Part shown: one piece after another, positions 37,373-45,999 of the stretch
Layout: the number at the start of each line of letters is the position of its first letter
Numbering within the stretch: the first letter of the stretch is position 1
Assembly: GCF_002836775.1 (NCBI RefSeq)
Contig: NZ_PJAQ01000017.1
Location: 372,001 to 436,000, forward strand
Source of the DNA: Colwellia sp. 12G3
GTDB taxonomy: Bacteria > Pseudomonadota > Gammaproteobacteria > Enterobacterales > Alteromonadaceae
DNA: 64,000 bases
Direction: 5' to 3'
Program-made: the position numbers and the translations under genes
Notes under the pieces: generated by a model
What the model saw: only the letters and a program-made list of their open reading frames with translations
What the model was told of the DNA's origin: nothing
The model's database searches: none

Positions 37373-37915
37373 ATGCAATCATATACAAAATATACCCTTA
37401 TCCTTTCCAGCATATTGTTGGCCAGTTGTGTTAATCAAAACACAAAAATTGCCGATAACATTATGCCCACCACTAACCCATGTACTAAGCTAGAATTACT
37501 TAAAAGTGCATATTACGATGATTTCAGTCAATTAAAAGAAATCAAAGTAACTGGCCGAGTAAGTAATATGTGGAAAGCTAAATATCAACTTTTTGGTGAA
37601 CACTGCCAAGTATTTTCATGGGGTGGAAAACAGAATACCTATTCTTGCAGTCTAGTGGCGCCAAATGAGGAAACTGCTCAAAAATATTACCAAAGTGCTA
37701 AAAGAATTACCCAAGAGTGTTTAGGTGAAGAATGGCAGTTTGAAGAGAGTAATAGAGCGCATGATGATGGTTTAAAAACAAGCTTTACTAATGATAATGC
37801 TAAACCGAGTGAGAAAGTCACCTTTTCAACACACTTAGTACCCACCTCGGGATTGTTTTCGACAACTTGGACGATTTTCTATTATGTTGGTAATATTTCA
37901 CAACCAAAACAATAA
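37373..37915 (+). CDS. Putative lipoprotein, function unknown
   Basis: A 180-residue protein with a lipoprotein signal: hydrophobic stretch and lipobox LLASC (Cys about 19). The mature part has four further Cys (NPCTKLE, GEHCQVFSWG, TYSCSLVAP, TQECLGEEW), an even number suggesting two disulfides in the periplasm. I do not recognise a domain. It is divergent from the cob operon and stands alone. Confidence 0.75.
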   Translation: MQSYTKYTLILSSILLASCVNQNTKIADNIMPTTNPCTKLELLKSAYYDDFSQLKEIKVTGRVSNMWKAKYQLFGEHCQVFSWGGKQNTYSCSLVAPNEETAQKYYQSAKRITQECLGEEWQFEESNRAHDDGLKTSFTNDNAKPSEKVTFSTHLVPTSGLFSTTWTIFYYVGNISQPKQ

Positions 37916-38257
37916 ACCACTCGTTGAAAAGCATCTTGATGGCTTAAATTTTTAGCTTGGTAAGTTAACTAACCTGAACTCTGTTTAATAGATAGTTAAG
38001 CTTATGAATTATATTACGTAAATGATTCAAATCTGTCGAGCTTGATATTTTTCTTAATTCGAGGAAAATTTACGCGTCAATAGCTGACCTATTGCAAGTG
38101 TATTTAACAAAGAAGTTAGTAAAATAGTTACTAGAGAAATATTTATTAAGCACAGTTCAGCTTAACCATTATTGAGTTAAATTTATCTGTAAAAAAGCTG
38201 ATAGTAATTTACACAAAAGTCACTATCAGCTTTAATTATTTACCAAGCATAGTCTTG
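37916..38257. other. Intergenic region between the lipoprotein gene and pilU
   Basis: No gene or RNA is apparent in these 342 bases apart from the pilU terminator at 38194-38233. The two flanking genes converge here. Confidence 0.5.
38194..38233 (-). terminator. Intrinsic terminator after pilU
   Basis: AAAGCTGATAGT (38194-38205) pairs exactly with ACTATCAGCTTT (38222-38233). On the minus strand the stem ends in a run of six T bases, about 25 bases past the pilU stop codon. Confidence 0.88.
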
Positions 38258-39385
38258 TTAATTCTCGTCTGGGTCAAAACCATCTAAAGTCACACCAGAT
38301 AAACCACCGGTACCGCCTTGCTCATTACTGCGTAATTTAATCATTAAGCGTAAATCATTTGGCGAATCTGCATGATGTAAGGCATCAGCATAAGTAATCA
38401 TACCATTTTGATAGTGGTTGAATAATGCTTGATCGAACGTTTGCATACCCAATTCTTTTGATTTTTCCATCACCTCTTTAATACCACCAATGTCACCTTT
38501 TTTGATGAGTTCACTGATATAGGGAGAGTTGAGTAAAACTTCGATAGCTGCTATTCGGCTATGACCATCTTTTGTCGGTACAAGTTGCTGAGCAATAATA
38601 CCGCGTAAATTTAACGCTAAATCAAATAACAATTTTCCATGCTGGTCCGCAGGTACTAAATGCATAATACGGTCAATCGCTTGGTTCGCATTGTTCGCAT
38701 GCAACGTAGCAATACATAAATGCCCTGTTTCTGCAAAACTAAGTGCATGCTCCATTATTTCTTGGTTTCGAATTTCTCCAATTAATATTACATCTGGTGC
38801 CTGACGTAATGAACTTTGCAGTGCCGCATCAAAGGATACTGTATCTAAGCCAACTTCACGTTGAGTAATCATACTTTTACCGTGCTCATGAACAAATTCT
38901 ACCGGATCTTCAATGGTGAGAATATGGCCGTGGGAATTACGATTACGATAACCGATCAATGATGCCATTGATGTCGATTTACCGGTACCTGTACCACCAA
39001 CAAAAAGCACTAAACCACGTTTAGACATGACTACTTCTTTTAGAATTGGTGGTAAACCGAGATCATCAACATCGGGGATTTCAGTGACGATTCGACGAAC
39101 AACCATACCCGCCATGTCTCGTTGCCAAAAAGCAGAAACACGAAATCGACCAATTTCATCAATTTCAATAGCAAAATTACATTCTTTTTCTGTCTCAAAT
39201 TGCTTCTTTTGCTTATCATTCATGGCGTCATACACCAATGCTAAAGATTGTTCTGCCGTTAAGACCACATCATCTATAGGTTGTAATTCACCATTAATTT
39301 TTGCACTCACTGGTAACTTAGCCGTAACGAACATATCAGAGGCGTCTTTTTTTACCATTCTTTCTAATAATTCATGAAGATTCAT
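38258..39385 (-). CDS. pilU: Type IV pilus retraction ATPase PilU
   Basis: A 375-residue PilT-type hexameric ATPase: Walker A FVGGTGTGKSTSMASL, Asp box HILTIEDPVEFVHEHG, Walker B DVILIGEIRNQEIMEHAL and the His box HLCIATLHANNANQAIDR. Length, GTGTGKS loop and position after pilT identify PilU, the accessory retraction motor used in twitching. An acidic Gly-rich tail closes the protein. It lies 62 bp downstream of pilT on the same transcript. Confidence 0.96.
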   Translation of the reverse strand: MNLHELLERMVKKDASDMFVTAKLPVSAKINGELQPIDDVVLTAEQSLALVYDAMNDKQKKQFETEKECNFAIEIDEIGRFRVSAFWQRDMAGMVVRRIVTEIPDVDDLGLPPILKEVVMSKRGLVLFVGGTGTGKSTSMASLIGYRNRNSHGHILTIEDPVEFVHEHGKSMITQREVGLDTVSFDAALQSSLRQAPDVILIGEIRNQEIMEHALSFAETGHLCIATLHANNANQAIDRIMHLVPADQHGKLLFDLALNLRGIIAQQLVPTKDGHSRIAAIEVLLNSPYISELIKKGDIGGIKEVMEKSKELGMQTFDQALFNHYQNGMITYADALHHADSPNDLRLMIKLRSNEQGGTGGLSGVTLDGFDPDEN

Positions 39386-39447
39386 TTACTGTCCTCTATA
39401 CCATTCAGTTCTACATTCAAAAAAACGCTTTCTTAAAAACCCGACTA

Positions 39448-40491
39448 TTAAAATCCTGAAAATTGGTTCTTATCAGTCGCTTTTTCCATCGCATGTTGTT
39501 TAGTGATCATGCCTCGGTTAACAAGCCCCTGTAAACATTGATCCATAGTTTGCATGCCATGTTGCATACCCGTTTGAATAGCAGAGTACATTTGAGCAAT
39601 TTTATCTTCACGAATAAGGTTTCGAATAGCAGGAACACCAATCATAATTTCATGGGCTGCCACACGACCACCACCCACTTTTTTAATTAAGCATTGTGAT
39701 ATTACTGCGCGAAGTGACTCTGACAGCATTGAACGAACCATTGATTTTTCTTCGCCTGGAAAGACATCAATAATACGGTCAATAGTTTTTGGTGCAGACG
39801 TTGTATGCAAGGTACCAAAGACTAAATGGCCTGTTTCTGCTGCTGTCATAGCTAAACGGATAGTTTCTAAATCTCGCATTTCGCCGACTAAGATAACATC
39901 GGGATCTTCACGCAATGCTGAACGTAGTGCCGCTGAAAAGCTTAACGTATCACGGTGCACTTCCCTTTGGTTAATAAGGCATTTTTTGTTTTCATGCACA
40001 AATTCTATTGGATCTTCAATGGTTAAAATGTGATCGTTTTTATTATCATTAATATAATCAACCATTGCTGCTAGCGTGGTTGATTTCCCTGAGCCTGTTG
40101 GTCCAGTAACTAACACCAAACCACGTGGTGTATCAGATATTTGACGAAAAATATCAGGACAGCCTAAATCATCAAGTGAAAGAATTTTACTTGGAATGGT
40201 ACGAAATACCGCAGCTGGGCCTCGGTTTTGATTAAATGCATTCACCCTGAAACGTGCTAAATTAGGTACCTCAAAGGAGAAATCGACTTCTAAATTTTCT
40301 TCATACTCTTTACGTTGACGATCATTCATAATGTCATACACTAACGCATTGACATCTTTGGCATCAAACGCCGGAATATTAAGTTTACGTACATCACCAT
40401 CAACACGAATGGCTGGCGGTGTACCTGTCGATAAATGTAAATCTGATGCGTCATGTTGCACACTAAATGCAAGTAATTCGGTAATATCCAT
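39448..40491 (-). CDS. pilT: Type IV pilus retraction ATPase PilT
   Basis: A 347-residue ATPase: VTGPTGSGKSTTLAAMVDYIN, HILTIEDPIEFVHENKKCLINQ (in part), ILVGEMRDLETIRLA, GHLVFGTLHTTSAPKTIDR, and the AIRNLIRE motif required for retraction. It depolymerises type IV pili for twitching, DNA uptake and surface sensing. It is divergent from yggS, the usual arrangement in gammaproteobacteria. Confidence 0.97.
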   Translation of the reverse strand: MDITELLAFSVQHDASDLHLSTGTPPAIRVDGDVRKLNIPAFDAKDVNALVYDIMNDRQRKEYEENLEVDFSFEVPNLARFRVNAFNQNRGPAAVFRTIPSKILSLDDLGCPDIFRQISDTPRGLVLVTGPTGSGKSTTLAAMVDYINDNKNDHILTIEDPIEFVHENKKCLINQREVHRDTLSFSAALRSALREDPDVILVGEMRDLETIRLAMTAAETGHLVFGTLHTTSAPKTIDRIIDVFPGEEKSMVRSMLSESLRAVISQCLIKKVGGGRVAAHEIMIGVPAIRNLIREDKIAQMYSAIQTGMQHGMQTMDQCLQGLVNRGMITKQHAMEKATDKNQFSGF

Positions 40492-40550
40492 AAAAGCCTC
40501 TTTTTATAGGGCGATAAAAATAATAATCATATTATCTTTTATCGGTAATT

Positions 40551-40580
40551 ATTTAATAGGTTATAATTTAATAGGTTATA
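40551..40580. repeat. Perfect 15-bp tandem duplication between pilT and yggS
   Basis: ATTTAATAGGTTATA occurs twice without a gap (40551-40565, 40566-40580), about 47 bases before yggS and 60 before pilT. It lies in the shared promoter region and may be a slippage product or a two-site operator. Confidence 0.75.
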
Positions 40581-40626
40581 CTAACCAGAAAATAAGATAA
40601 GTTAAAACAGTTCACTATAATTCCAC

Positions 40627-41346
40627 ATGATAAACATTAAAGAAAATATTGATAAAATTAAAGCGCAAATTCAGCAAGCTTGCCAACAAAGTGGCAGATT
40701 AATTCCCCTTGCTGAATTATCAAAGCACTCATTGCCTGTATCACTACTCGCTGTCAGTAAAACTAAGCCTGCTGCACTCATTGAACAGGCTCATTTAGCT
40801 GGTCAAAATGATTTTGGTGAAAATTACCTGCAAGAAGCCGTAGAAAAAATAGCTGAGCTAGCACATTTACCTGAGTTAATTTGGCACTTTATTGGTCCTA
40901 TTCAATCAAATAAAACTAAACAAATTGCAAGTAACTTCTCTTGGGTTCACAGTGTGGATAGAGAAAAAGTTGCACTGCGTTTAAATCAACATATTGAAGA
41001 TGATAATTGCCACAATACTCCGCTAAACATCTGTTTACAAGTGAATATTAGTAATGAAGATTCAAAATCAGGGGTAAGTATTGAGCAGGTTTTTTCTCTC
41101 GCTAAAATTGTTGATAATTGTGATAAACTCACCTTACGAGGTTTAATGGCTGTTCCCGAAAAAAATGCCCCTAAAGACTGTTATGAAAAAATGCAGCAGC
41201 TATTTAATCAGCTTAAAAAACAATACCCCAGCGTTGATACCCTCTCTCTTGGCATGTCTAATGATTTAGATAACGCTATAGCCCACGGTTCAACTATGGT
41301 GAGAATTGGCACCGCCATTTTTGGTGCCAGAGAAAATAAAATTTAA
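40627..41346 (+). CDS. yggS: PLP homeostasis protein YggS (PLPBP)
   Basis: A 239-residue type III-fold PLP protein with the cofactor Lys in LLAVSKTKP (about 47), GENYLQEAVEK, WHFIGPIQSNKTK, and the phosphate-binding end SMGMSNDLDNAI-like segment LGMSNDLDNAIAHGSTMVRIGTAIFG (given in part). It buffers pyridoxal phosphate rather than racemising amino acids. It starts the series yggS-proC-yggT-DUF4426-rdgB-hemW-tadA; proC begins 19 bp after its stop codon. Confidence 0.96.
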   Translation: MINIKENIDKIKAQIQQACQQSGRLIPLAELSKHSLPVSLLAVSKTKPAALIEQAHLAGQNDFGENYLQEAVEKIAELAHLPELIWHFIGPIQSNKTKQIASNFSWVHSVDREKVALRLNQHIEDDNCHNTPLNICLQVNISNEDSKSGVSIEQVFSLAKIVDNCDKLTLRGLMAVPEKNAPKDCYEKMQQLFNQLKKQYPSVDTLSLGMSNDLDNAIAHGSTMVRIGTAIFGARENKI

Positions 41347-41365
41347 TCGTTTAGGAACATCTCTT

Positions 41366-42190
41366 ATGAATAAAATAGCCTTTATAGGTGCCGGAAATAT
41401 GGCACGCGCCATAATCATTGGTTTAGTAAATTCGGGTATTACTCCACAAAATATTATCGTCGCAAACCCTTCTGAAGCGAAGAGGCTCAGCCTAGCTAAA
41501 GAATTTGGCGTTTTACAAACCAATGATAATATCAAAGCCAGTGAGTTCGCCGATATTATTGTGCTTTGTGTGAAGCCACACTTTATTACAGATGTTTGTC
41601 AGCAAATAAGCCAGACTGTTAATATTACAGGAAAATTATTTATCTCTGTTGCAGCAGGTACAACGGTTGAACAAATTCAATCGGCTTTAGCAAAAGATAA
41701 TACAACAAACCTTACTCCTGTTGTACGTGTCATGCCTAATACACCTTCTCAACTCGGTTTAGGCATGAGCGGTCTATATGCTTCGAATGAAGTGAGTACA
41801 GAACAAAAAAGCAGCGCAGAAAAAATCACTAATGCTGTGGGTAAAAGTATTTGGCTAGACACTGAAGATAAGATTAATAATATTATTGCGGTTGCAGGCT
41901 CTGCCCCAGCTTATTATTTCTTATTCATGGAAGCCATGGAAAAACATGCTATACAATTAGGTTTTACCCCAGCAGAAAGTCGTATGTTAGTGCAACAAAC
42001 AGCGCTTGGGTCTACGCAAATGGTTGCGCATAATACAAATGACGATATCAGTACTTTGCGTGCTAATGTGACCTCCAAGGGTGGCACAACACATGCAGCA
42101 ATAGAGCGATTTAAAGATGATGGCATAGACGAATTAGTTAAAAATGCTATGAACGCAGCCATTGCTCGTGCTGAAGAAATGGCTAAATAA
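41366..42190 (+). CDS. proC: Pyrroline-5-carboxylate reductase
   Basis: The ATG at 41366 (MNKIAFIGAGNMARAII) has AGGA about 10 bases upstream and gives 274 residues, the normal length. The Rossmann NAD(P) motif GAGNMA and the C-terminal SPAYYF-type segment SAPAYYFLFMEAME with TSKGGTTHAAIERF identify ProC, the last step of proline synthesis. It follows yggS closely, as in many gammaproteobacteria. Confidence 0.97.
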   Translation: MNKIAFIGAGNMARAIIIGLVNSGITPQNIIVANPSEAKRLSLAKEFGVLQTNDNIKASEFADIIVLCVKPHFITDVCQQISQTVNITGKLFISVAAGTTVEQIQSALAKDNTTNLTPVVRVMPNTPSQLGLGMSGLYASNEVSTEQKSSAEKITNAVGKSIWLDTEDKINNIIAVAGSAPAYYFLFMEAMEKHAIQLGFTPAESRMLVQQTALGSTQMVAHNTNDDISTLRANVTSKGGTTHAAIERFKDDGIDELVKNAMNAAIARAEEMAK

Positions 42191-42230
42191 CACCTTTTTA
42201 TTGTAATTCAAATTAACTAGAGGAAAACCA

Positions 42231-42776
42231 ATGGAAGCACTTATTTATTTGCTTAGATTCGCCTTCGACGCCTTGTTAATGATTTTAATCATGCGTGTCT
42301 GGCTACAATGGGTTAAGGCCGATTTTTATAATCCATTGAGCCAATTTATTGTCAAGGTAAGTAATCCGCTAGTCATACCACTGCGCCGAATTATTCCTGG
42401 TCTAGGTGGTATAGATCTAGCTACGATTCTCATTGCCTATGTGGTAGCAACATTGAAGTTTGTTACTTTAGCCGCTTTATCTGGCGAAAGCTTAGGTTTG
42501 TTAGCTTTTTACATTGGTTTATTAGTGTTATTAAAGCAAGCAGGATTTTTACTGTTTGTTCTGATGATTATTATGGCCATTATGAGTTGGGTTGTTCAAG
42601 GCTATAATGCAACGTTAATGGTACTTAGCCAATTAACTGAACCTTTCTTAAATCCTATCCGCAAAATAATTCCAAATATGGGTGGTTTAGATTTATCCAT
42701 GCTATTAGCATTCTTGGCGATGAATGTGATTAATATTTTACTTTCAAGTTCATTGCCTTATTGGGCTGCTTTGTAA
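42231..42776 (+). CDS. yggT: YggT family membrane protein
   Basis: A 181-residue protein with two YggT repeats, each pairing membrane helices with an NPLVIPLRRIIPGLGGIDL-type motif (second copy NPIRKIIPNMGGLDL). Osmotic-shock tolerance and cell-division-linked roles have been proposed for the family, but its activity is not firmly known. AGAGGA lies before the ATG. It belongs to the yggS-proC series. Confidence 0.94.
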   Translation: MEALIYLLRFAFDALLMILIMRVWLQWVKADFYNPLSQFIVKVSNPLVIPLRRIIPGLGGIDLATILIAYVVATLKFVTLAALSGESLGLLAFYIGLLVLLKQAGFLLFVLMIIMAIMSWVVQGYNATLMVLSQLTEPFLNPIRKIIPNMGGLDLSMLLAFLAMNVINILLSSSLPYWAAL

Positions 42777-42824
42777 AAAAATACACCCGGTATATTTTTG
42801 AGCTTAGCTTATATTTTGTTAGGT

Positions 42825-42856
42825 CTGTTCTATAATGAAGAAATGATATAGAACAG
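42825..42856. promoter_or_regulatory. 10-bp inverted repeat overlapping a TATAAT box upstream of the DUF4426 gene
   Basis: CTGTTCTATA (42825-42834) and TATAGAACAG (42847-42856) are exact reverse complements separated by 12 bases. A perfect -10 hexamer TATAAT lies at 42831-42836, so the left arm overlaps it. The DUF4426 start is at 42890. This is the geometry of a repressor operator; the -35 region is weak. Confidence 0.6.
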
Positions 42857-42889
42857 TTTAAAATCCTGTGTACTTTTCTGGAGATTTAC

Positions 42890-43330
42890 ATGAAAACTTC
42901 AATCATAAAACTACTTATTGCCTTTAGTCTTAGTTTGTTTGTTATGACCAACGTTAGCGCTGAGAACATGAAAAAACTAGGTACAATGAATGTACATTAC
43001 ATGGCTATCGGTTCTACATTTTTTACACCTGAAATTGCTAAGGTCTACGGTATTACGCGTAGTCGTTACAATGGTTTAATCAATATTTCAGTATTAGATA
43101 ATAGCCAAAAAGGTACCCCTGCCAAAACAGTTAGCATTACCGGTAAAGCCAAAAACAATCTAGGGCAATTTAAAGATTTAGACTTCAAAGAAGTCAAAGA
43201 AGGTACTGCTATTTATTACCTTGCTCAAGTTAACTATAGCAATGAAGAAACACTTCATTTTGATATTATGATTAATGATGGTAAAGAAAAGCAACAATTG
43301 AAATTTTCACAAATCTTCTATGTTGATTAG
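42890..43330 (+). CDS. DUF4426 secreted protein
   Basis: A 146-residue protein with a Sec signal peptide (about 1-24, ending VSAEN) and the family segment MNVHYMAIGSTFFTPEIAKVYGI near residues 34-56. The mature part is beta-rich with no Cys, so a small periplasmic or secreted domain. DUF4426 genes commonly lie between yggT and rdgB. Function unknown. GGAG lies 8 bases before the ATG. Confidence 0.9.
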   Translation: MKTSIIKLLIAFSLSLFVMTNVSAENMKKLGTMNVHYMAIGSTFFTPEIAKVYGITRSRYNGLINISVLDNSQKGTPAKTVSITGKAKNNLGQFKDLDFKEVKEGTAIYYLAQVNYSNEETLHFDIMINDGKEKQQLKFSQIFYVD

Positions 43331-43357
43331 TTCGTCGGTGATTTTCGCTTACTATTG

Positions 43358-43383
43358 AAGAGTCTTAACAGGCTCTTTTTTTT
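43358..43383 (+). terminator. Intrinsic terminator after the DUF4426 gene
   Basis: AAGAGTC pairs with GGCTCTT (one G-T) around a six-base loop and is followed by eight T bases, separating DUF4426 from rdgB. Confidence 0.85.
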
Positions 43384-43475
43384 AGTGTTAAATTTAGCGA
43401 AATATAGCTATTTAGGATAGAATACCGCGATTATAGCCCCATCAATAAAACTCAAAAAAGCCACAGGTAACTCTC

Positions 43476-44087
43476 ATGTCAAAAGTTGTATTAGCGACAG
43501 GAAATCAAGGTAAAGTTAAAGAATTAGCCCACTTACTGGCTGAGCAATCAATAGAAATAGTACCGCAAAGTGAGTTTGATGTGCCTGAAGTGGCCGAAAC
43601 AGGCACTACTTTTGTAGAAAATGCCATTATAAAAGCCCGTCATGCGGCAAAAATCACTGGCTTACCAGCTATTGCGGATGACTCTGGCTTAGAAGTAGAT
43701 GCGCTTAATGGTGCGCCAGGTGTCTACTCCGCTAGGTACGCGGCAGATATAACTCAAGGTCAAGTAACCGATGATGACAATACCAATAAGTTACTGGTAG
43801 CGTTAGCTAATATCCCTGATGAGCAAAGAACGGCTCGCTTTCACTGTGTTTTGGTCTATATGAAACATGAAAATGATCCAACACCACTTATTTGTCACGG
43901 TGTATGGGAAGGCTCTATCTCTAGAAGTAAGCAAGGTGAACAAGGGTTTGGCTATGATCCTGTTTTTTGGCAAAACGATTTACAAATGTCTTCTGCACAG
44001 CTATCACGAGAAGTGAAGAACAAGCTAAGTCACCGTGGTCAAGCATTAGCTAAGTTGGTTGAAAAACTCGCTATTACTACATCATAA
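43476..44087 (+). CDS. rdgB: dITP/XTP pyrophosphatase RdgB
   Basis: A 203-residue Ham1-family enzyme with VVLATGNQGKVKEL at the N-terminus, ADDSGLEVDALNGAPGVYSARY near residue 68, GYDPVFW and the end SHRGQALAKL. It hydrolyses dITP, XTP and ITP to keep deaminated purines out of DNA. hemW follows by 21 bp, the conserved rdgB-hemW pair. Confidence 0.97.
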   Translation: MSKVVLATGNQGKVKELAHLLAEQSIEIVPQSEFDVPEVAETGTTFVENAIIKARHAAKITGLPAIADDSGLEVDALNGAPGVYSARYAADITQGQVTDDDNTNKLLVALANIPDEQRTARFHCVLVYMKHENDPTPLICHGVWEGSISRSKQGEQGFGYDPVFWQNDLQMSSAQLSREVKNKLSHRGQALAKLVEKLAITTS

Positions 44088-44108
44088 AATGAATCTGAGC
44101 CCTTACTT

Positions 44109-45275
44109 ATGTTAGAACTGTTAGAAAACCAACCGCTTTCACTATATATTCATATTCCATGGTGTGTTGAAAAGTGCCCTTATTGTGACTTTAACTCACA
44201 TGCCGTTAAAAGTGCTATTCCAGAGCAAGATTATGTCACAGCCTTGATTGCCGACTTGGACGCGGATATAGAGCGTTTTGGCTTAACCAATCGAGCTTTA
44301 CACACCATATTCATTGGTGGTGGAACACCGAGTTTATTTTCTGCTGCGTCTATTAAAAGTTTACTAAAGCAGGTACTCAGTCGTTTTGATCATAAAGCAG
44401 ATATTGAAATCACTTTAGAGGCAAACCCCGGTACTGTTGAAGCTGATAAATTCATAGGTTTTTTCGATGCCGGTGTGAACAGGCTTTCTATCGGTGTACA
44501 AAGTTTTTCCTCTGATAAATTAATTAAATTGGGTCGGATCCATGATAGTAACCAAGCCAAAATAGCAGCGAAATTAGCAACAGAAAGTGGTGTGACGAGT
44601 TTTAATTTAGATCTAATGCATGGTTTGCCTAATCAATCATTAGATAATGCCCTTGATGATCTAAAAATGGCTATCAGCCTCAACCCTAATCATATCTCTT
44701 GGTATCAATTAACTATTGAGCCAAATACCATTTTCCACTCTAAACCACCTAAGTTACCGGTAGATGATATTTTATGGGAGATTCAAGACCAGGGCGTAAA
44801 ATTACTCAATGAAGCAGGTTATCAGCAATATGAAATTTCTGCCTATGCTAAATCCGGCTATCAATGTCAGCATAATTTGAATTATTGGCAATATGGTGAT
44901 TACCTTGGTATTGGTTGTGGTGCCCATGGAAAAATCACCGATAGTCGAACACAAAAGATAATGCGTACCATTAAAGTAAAGCACCCTAATGGCTATTTAG
45001 ATCAAAGCCGTGATTTCTTAGACCAATTATCTGAAGTTGATAAAAGTGAGCGCCCTTTTGAATTCATGATGAATCAGCTAAGACTGCACAGAACTTTTAG
45101 TATTGGACAGTTTCAAACAAGTACGGGTCTTAATATAAGCTCGGTATTACCCTTGCTAAAAAAAGCTCAACAAAGAAAGTTGATGGTTTGTGAAGTGATA
45201 GATAATGAAGAGCACTGGCTAGTAACTCAAACAGGACAACGATATTTAAACGACTTGCTGGAAATATTTTTATGA
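44109..45275 (+). CDS. hemW: Radical SAM protein HemW (heme chaperone)
   Basis: A 388-residue radical SAM protein with the Fe4S4 motif CVEKCPYCDF (about 18-27), the GGGTPS motif, and NLDLMHGLPNQS. It lacks the extra features of the coproporphyrinogen III dehydrogenase HemN; members beside rdgB are HemW, which binds heme and hands it to respiratory enzymes. Its stop overlaps the tadA start by four bases. Confidence 0.94.
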   Translation: MLELLENQPLSLYIHIPWCVEKCPYCDFNSHAVKSAIPEQDYVTALIADLDADIERFGLTNRALHTIFIGGGTPSLFSAASIKSLLKQVLSRFDHKADIEITLEANPGTVEADKFIGFFDAGVNRLSIGVQSFSSDKLIKLGRIHDSNQAKIAAKLATESGVTSFNLDLMHGLPNQSLDNALDDLKMAISLNPNHISWYQLTIEPNTIFHSKPPKLPVDDILWEIQDQGVKLLNEAGYQQYEISAYAKSGYQCQHNLNYWQYGDYLGIGCGAHGKITDSRTQKIMRTIKVKHPNGYLDQSRDFLDQLSEVDKSERPFEFMMNQLRLHRTFSIGQFQTSTGLNISSVLPLLKKAQQRKLMVCEVIDNEEHWLVTQTGQRYLNDLLEIFL

Positions 45276-45820
45276 TAGAGCCATCCTCAGCAAGTGCCCC
45301 CTCTCCTCTAAGCATTGAACAGCAAGAGCAACTTGATTTAATTTTCATGCAAAGAGCTTTTGAACTAGCACAACAAGCTGAGCAACATGATGAGATCCCT
45401 GTTGGTGCGGTAGTAGTGCACCAAGGAAAAATCATTGGTGAGGGTTTTAATCAGTCAATCATGCTTAATGATCCCTCAAGTCATGCTGAGATGAATGCCA
45501 TCAGACAAGCAGGAGAGTTTCTTAATAATTATCGATTACTTGACTGCACTCTATACGTAACACTCGAACCCTGCCCTATGTGTGCGGGTCTGCTAGTACA
45601 TAGCCGAATAAAGCGCTTAGTTTATGCCTGTAGCGACCTTAAAACAGGTGCTGCTGGCAGTGCTTTTAATCTAGTGAATAGTCCACTGTTGAATCATCAG
45701 ATAAACGTCCAGTCAAACATCATGCAAGATGATTGTAGTCAGCTACTTTCCACTTTCTTTAAACGACGTAGAAAAGAAAAAAAGCAAGCCAAACAAGCGG
45801 CTAATAACACCTCTATTTAA
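45272..45820 (+). CDS. tadA: tRNA-specific adenosine deaminase TadA
   Basis: A 182-residue zinc deaminase with the catalytic HAE motif (SSHAEMNAIRQAG) and PCPMCAG zinc ligands, plus the TadA-specific FFKRRRKEKK tail. It converts A34 to inosine in tRNA-Arg(ACG). The N-terminus has about 20 extra residues. In many gammaproteobacteria tadA is next to mltF and purL; here it is translationally coupled to hemW (ATGA overlap), and 9.3 kb of signalling genes separate it from mltF. Confidence 0.96.
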   Translation: MIEPSSASAPSPLSIEQQEQLDLIFMQRAFELAQQAEQHDEIPVGAVVVHQGKIIGEGFNQSIMLNDPSSHAEMNAIRQAGEFLNNYRLLDCTLYVTLEPCPMCAGLLVHSRIKRLVYACSDLKTGAAGSAFNLVNSPLLNHQINVQSNIMQDDCSQLLSTFFKRRRKEKKQAKQAANNTSI

Positions 45821-45999
45821 TAACCAATATAGTCTCCTGACATTGGGATTAGAAATAGCAGCAGATTGATGGCGAATATTGAGCCTTGTGCTAACTTATA
45901 AGTGTCACGCGTATTTAATCTTATCGATTATTCAGGCTTTATAGCTGATGAATAATATATAATTTTTCAATCCTGTATCTAGCTCATGGAAAGAACCCT

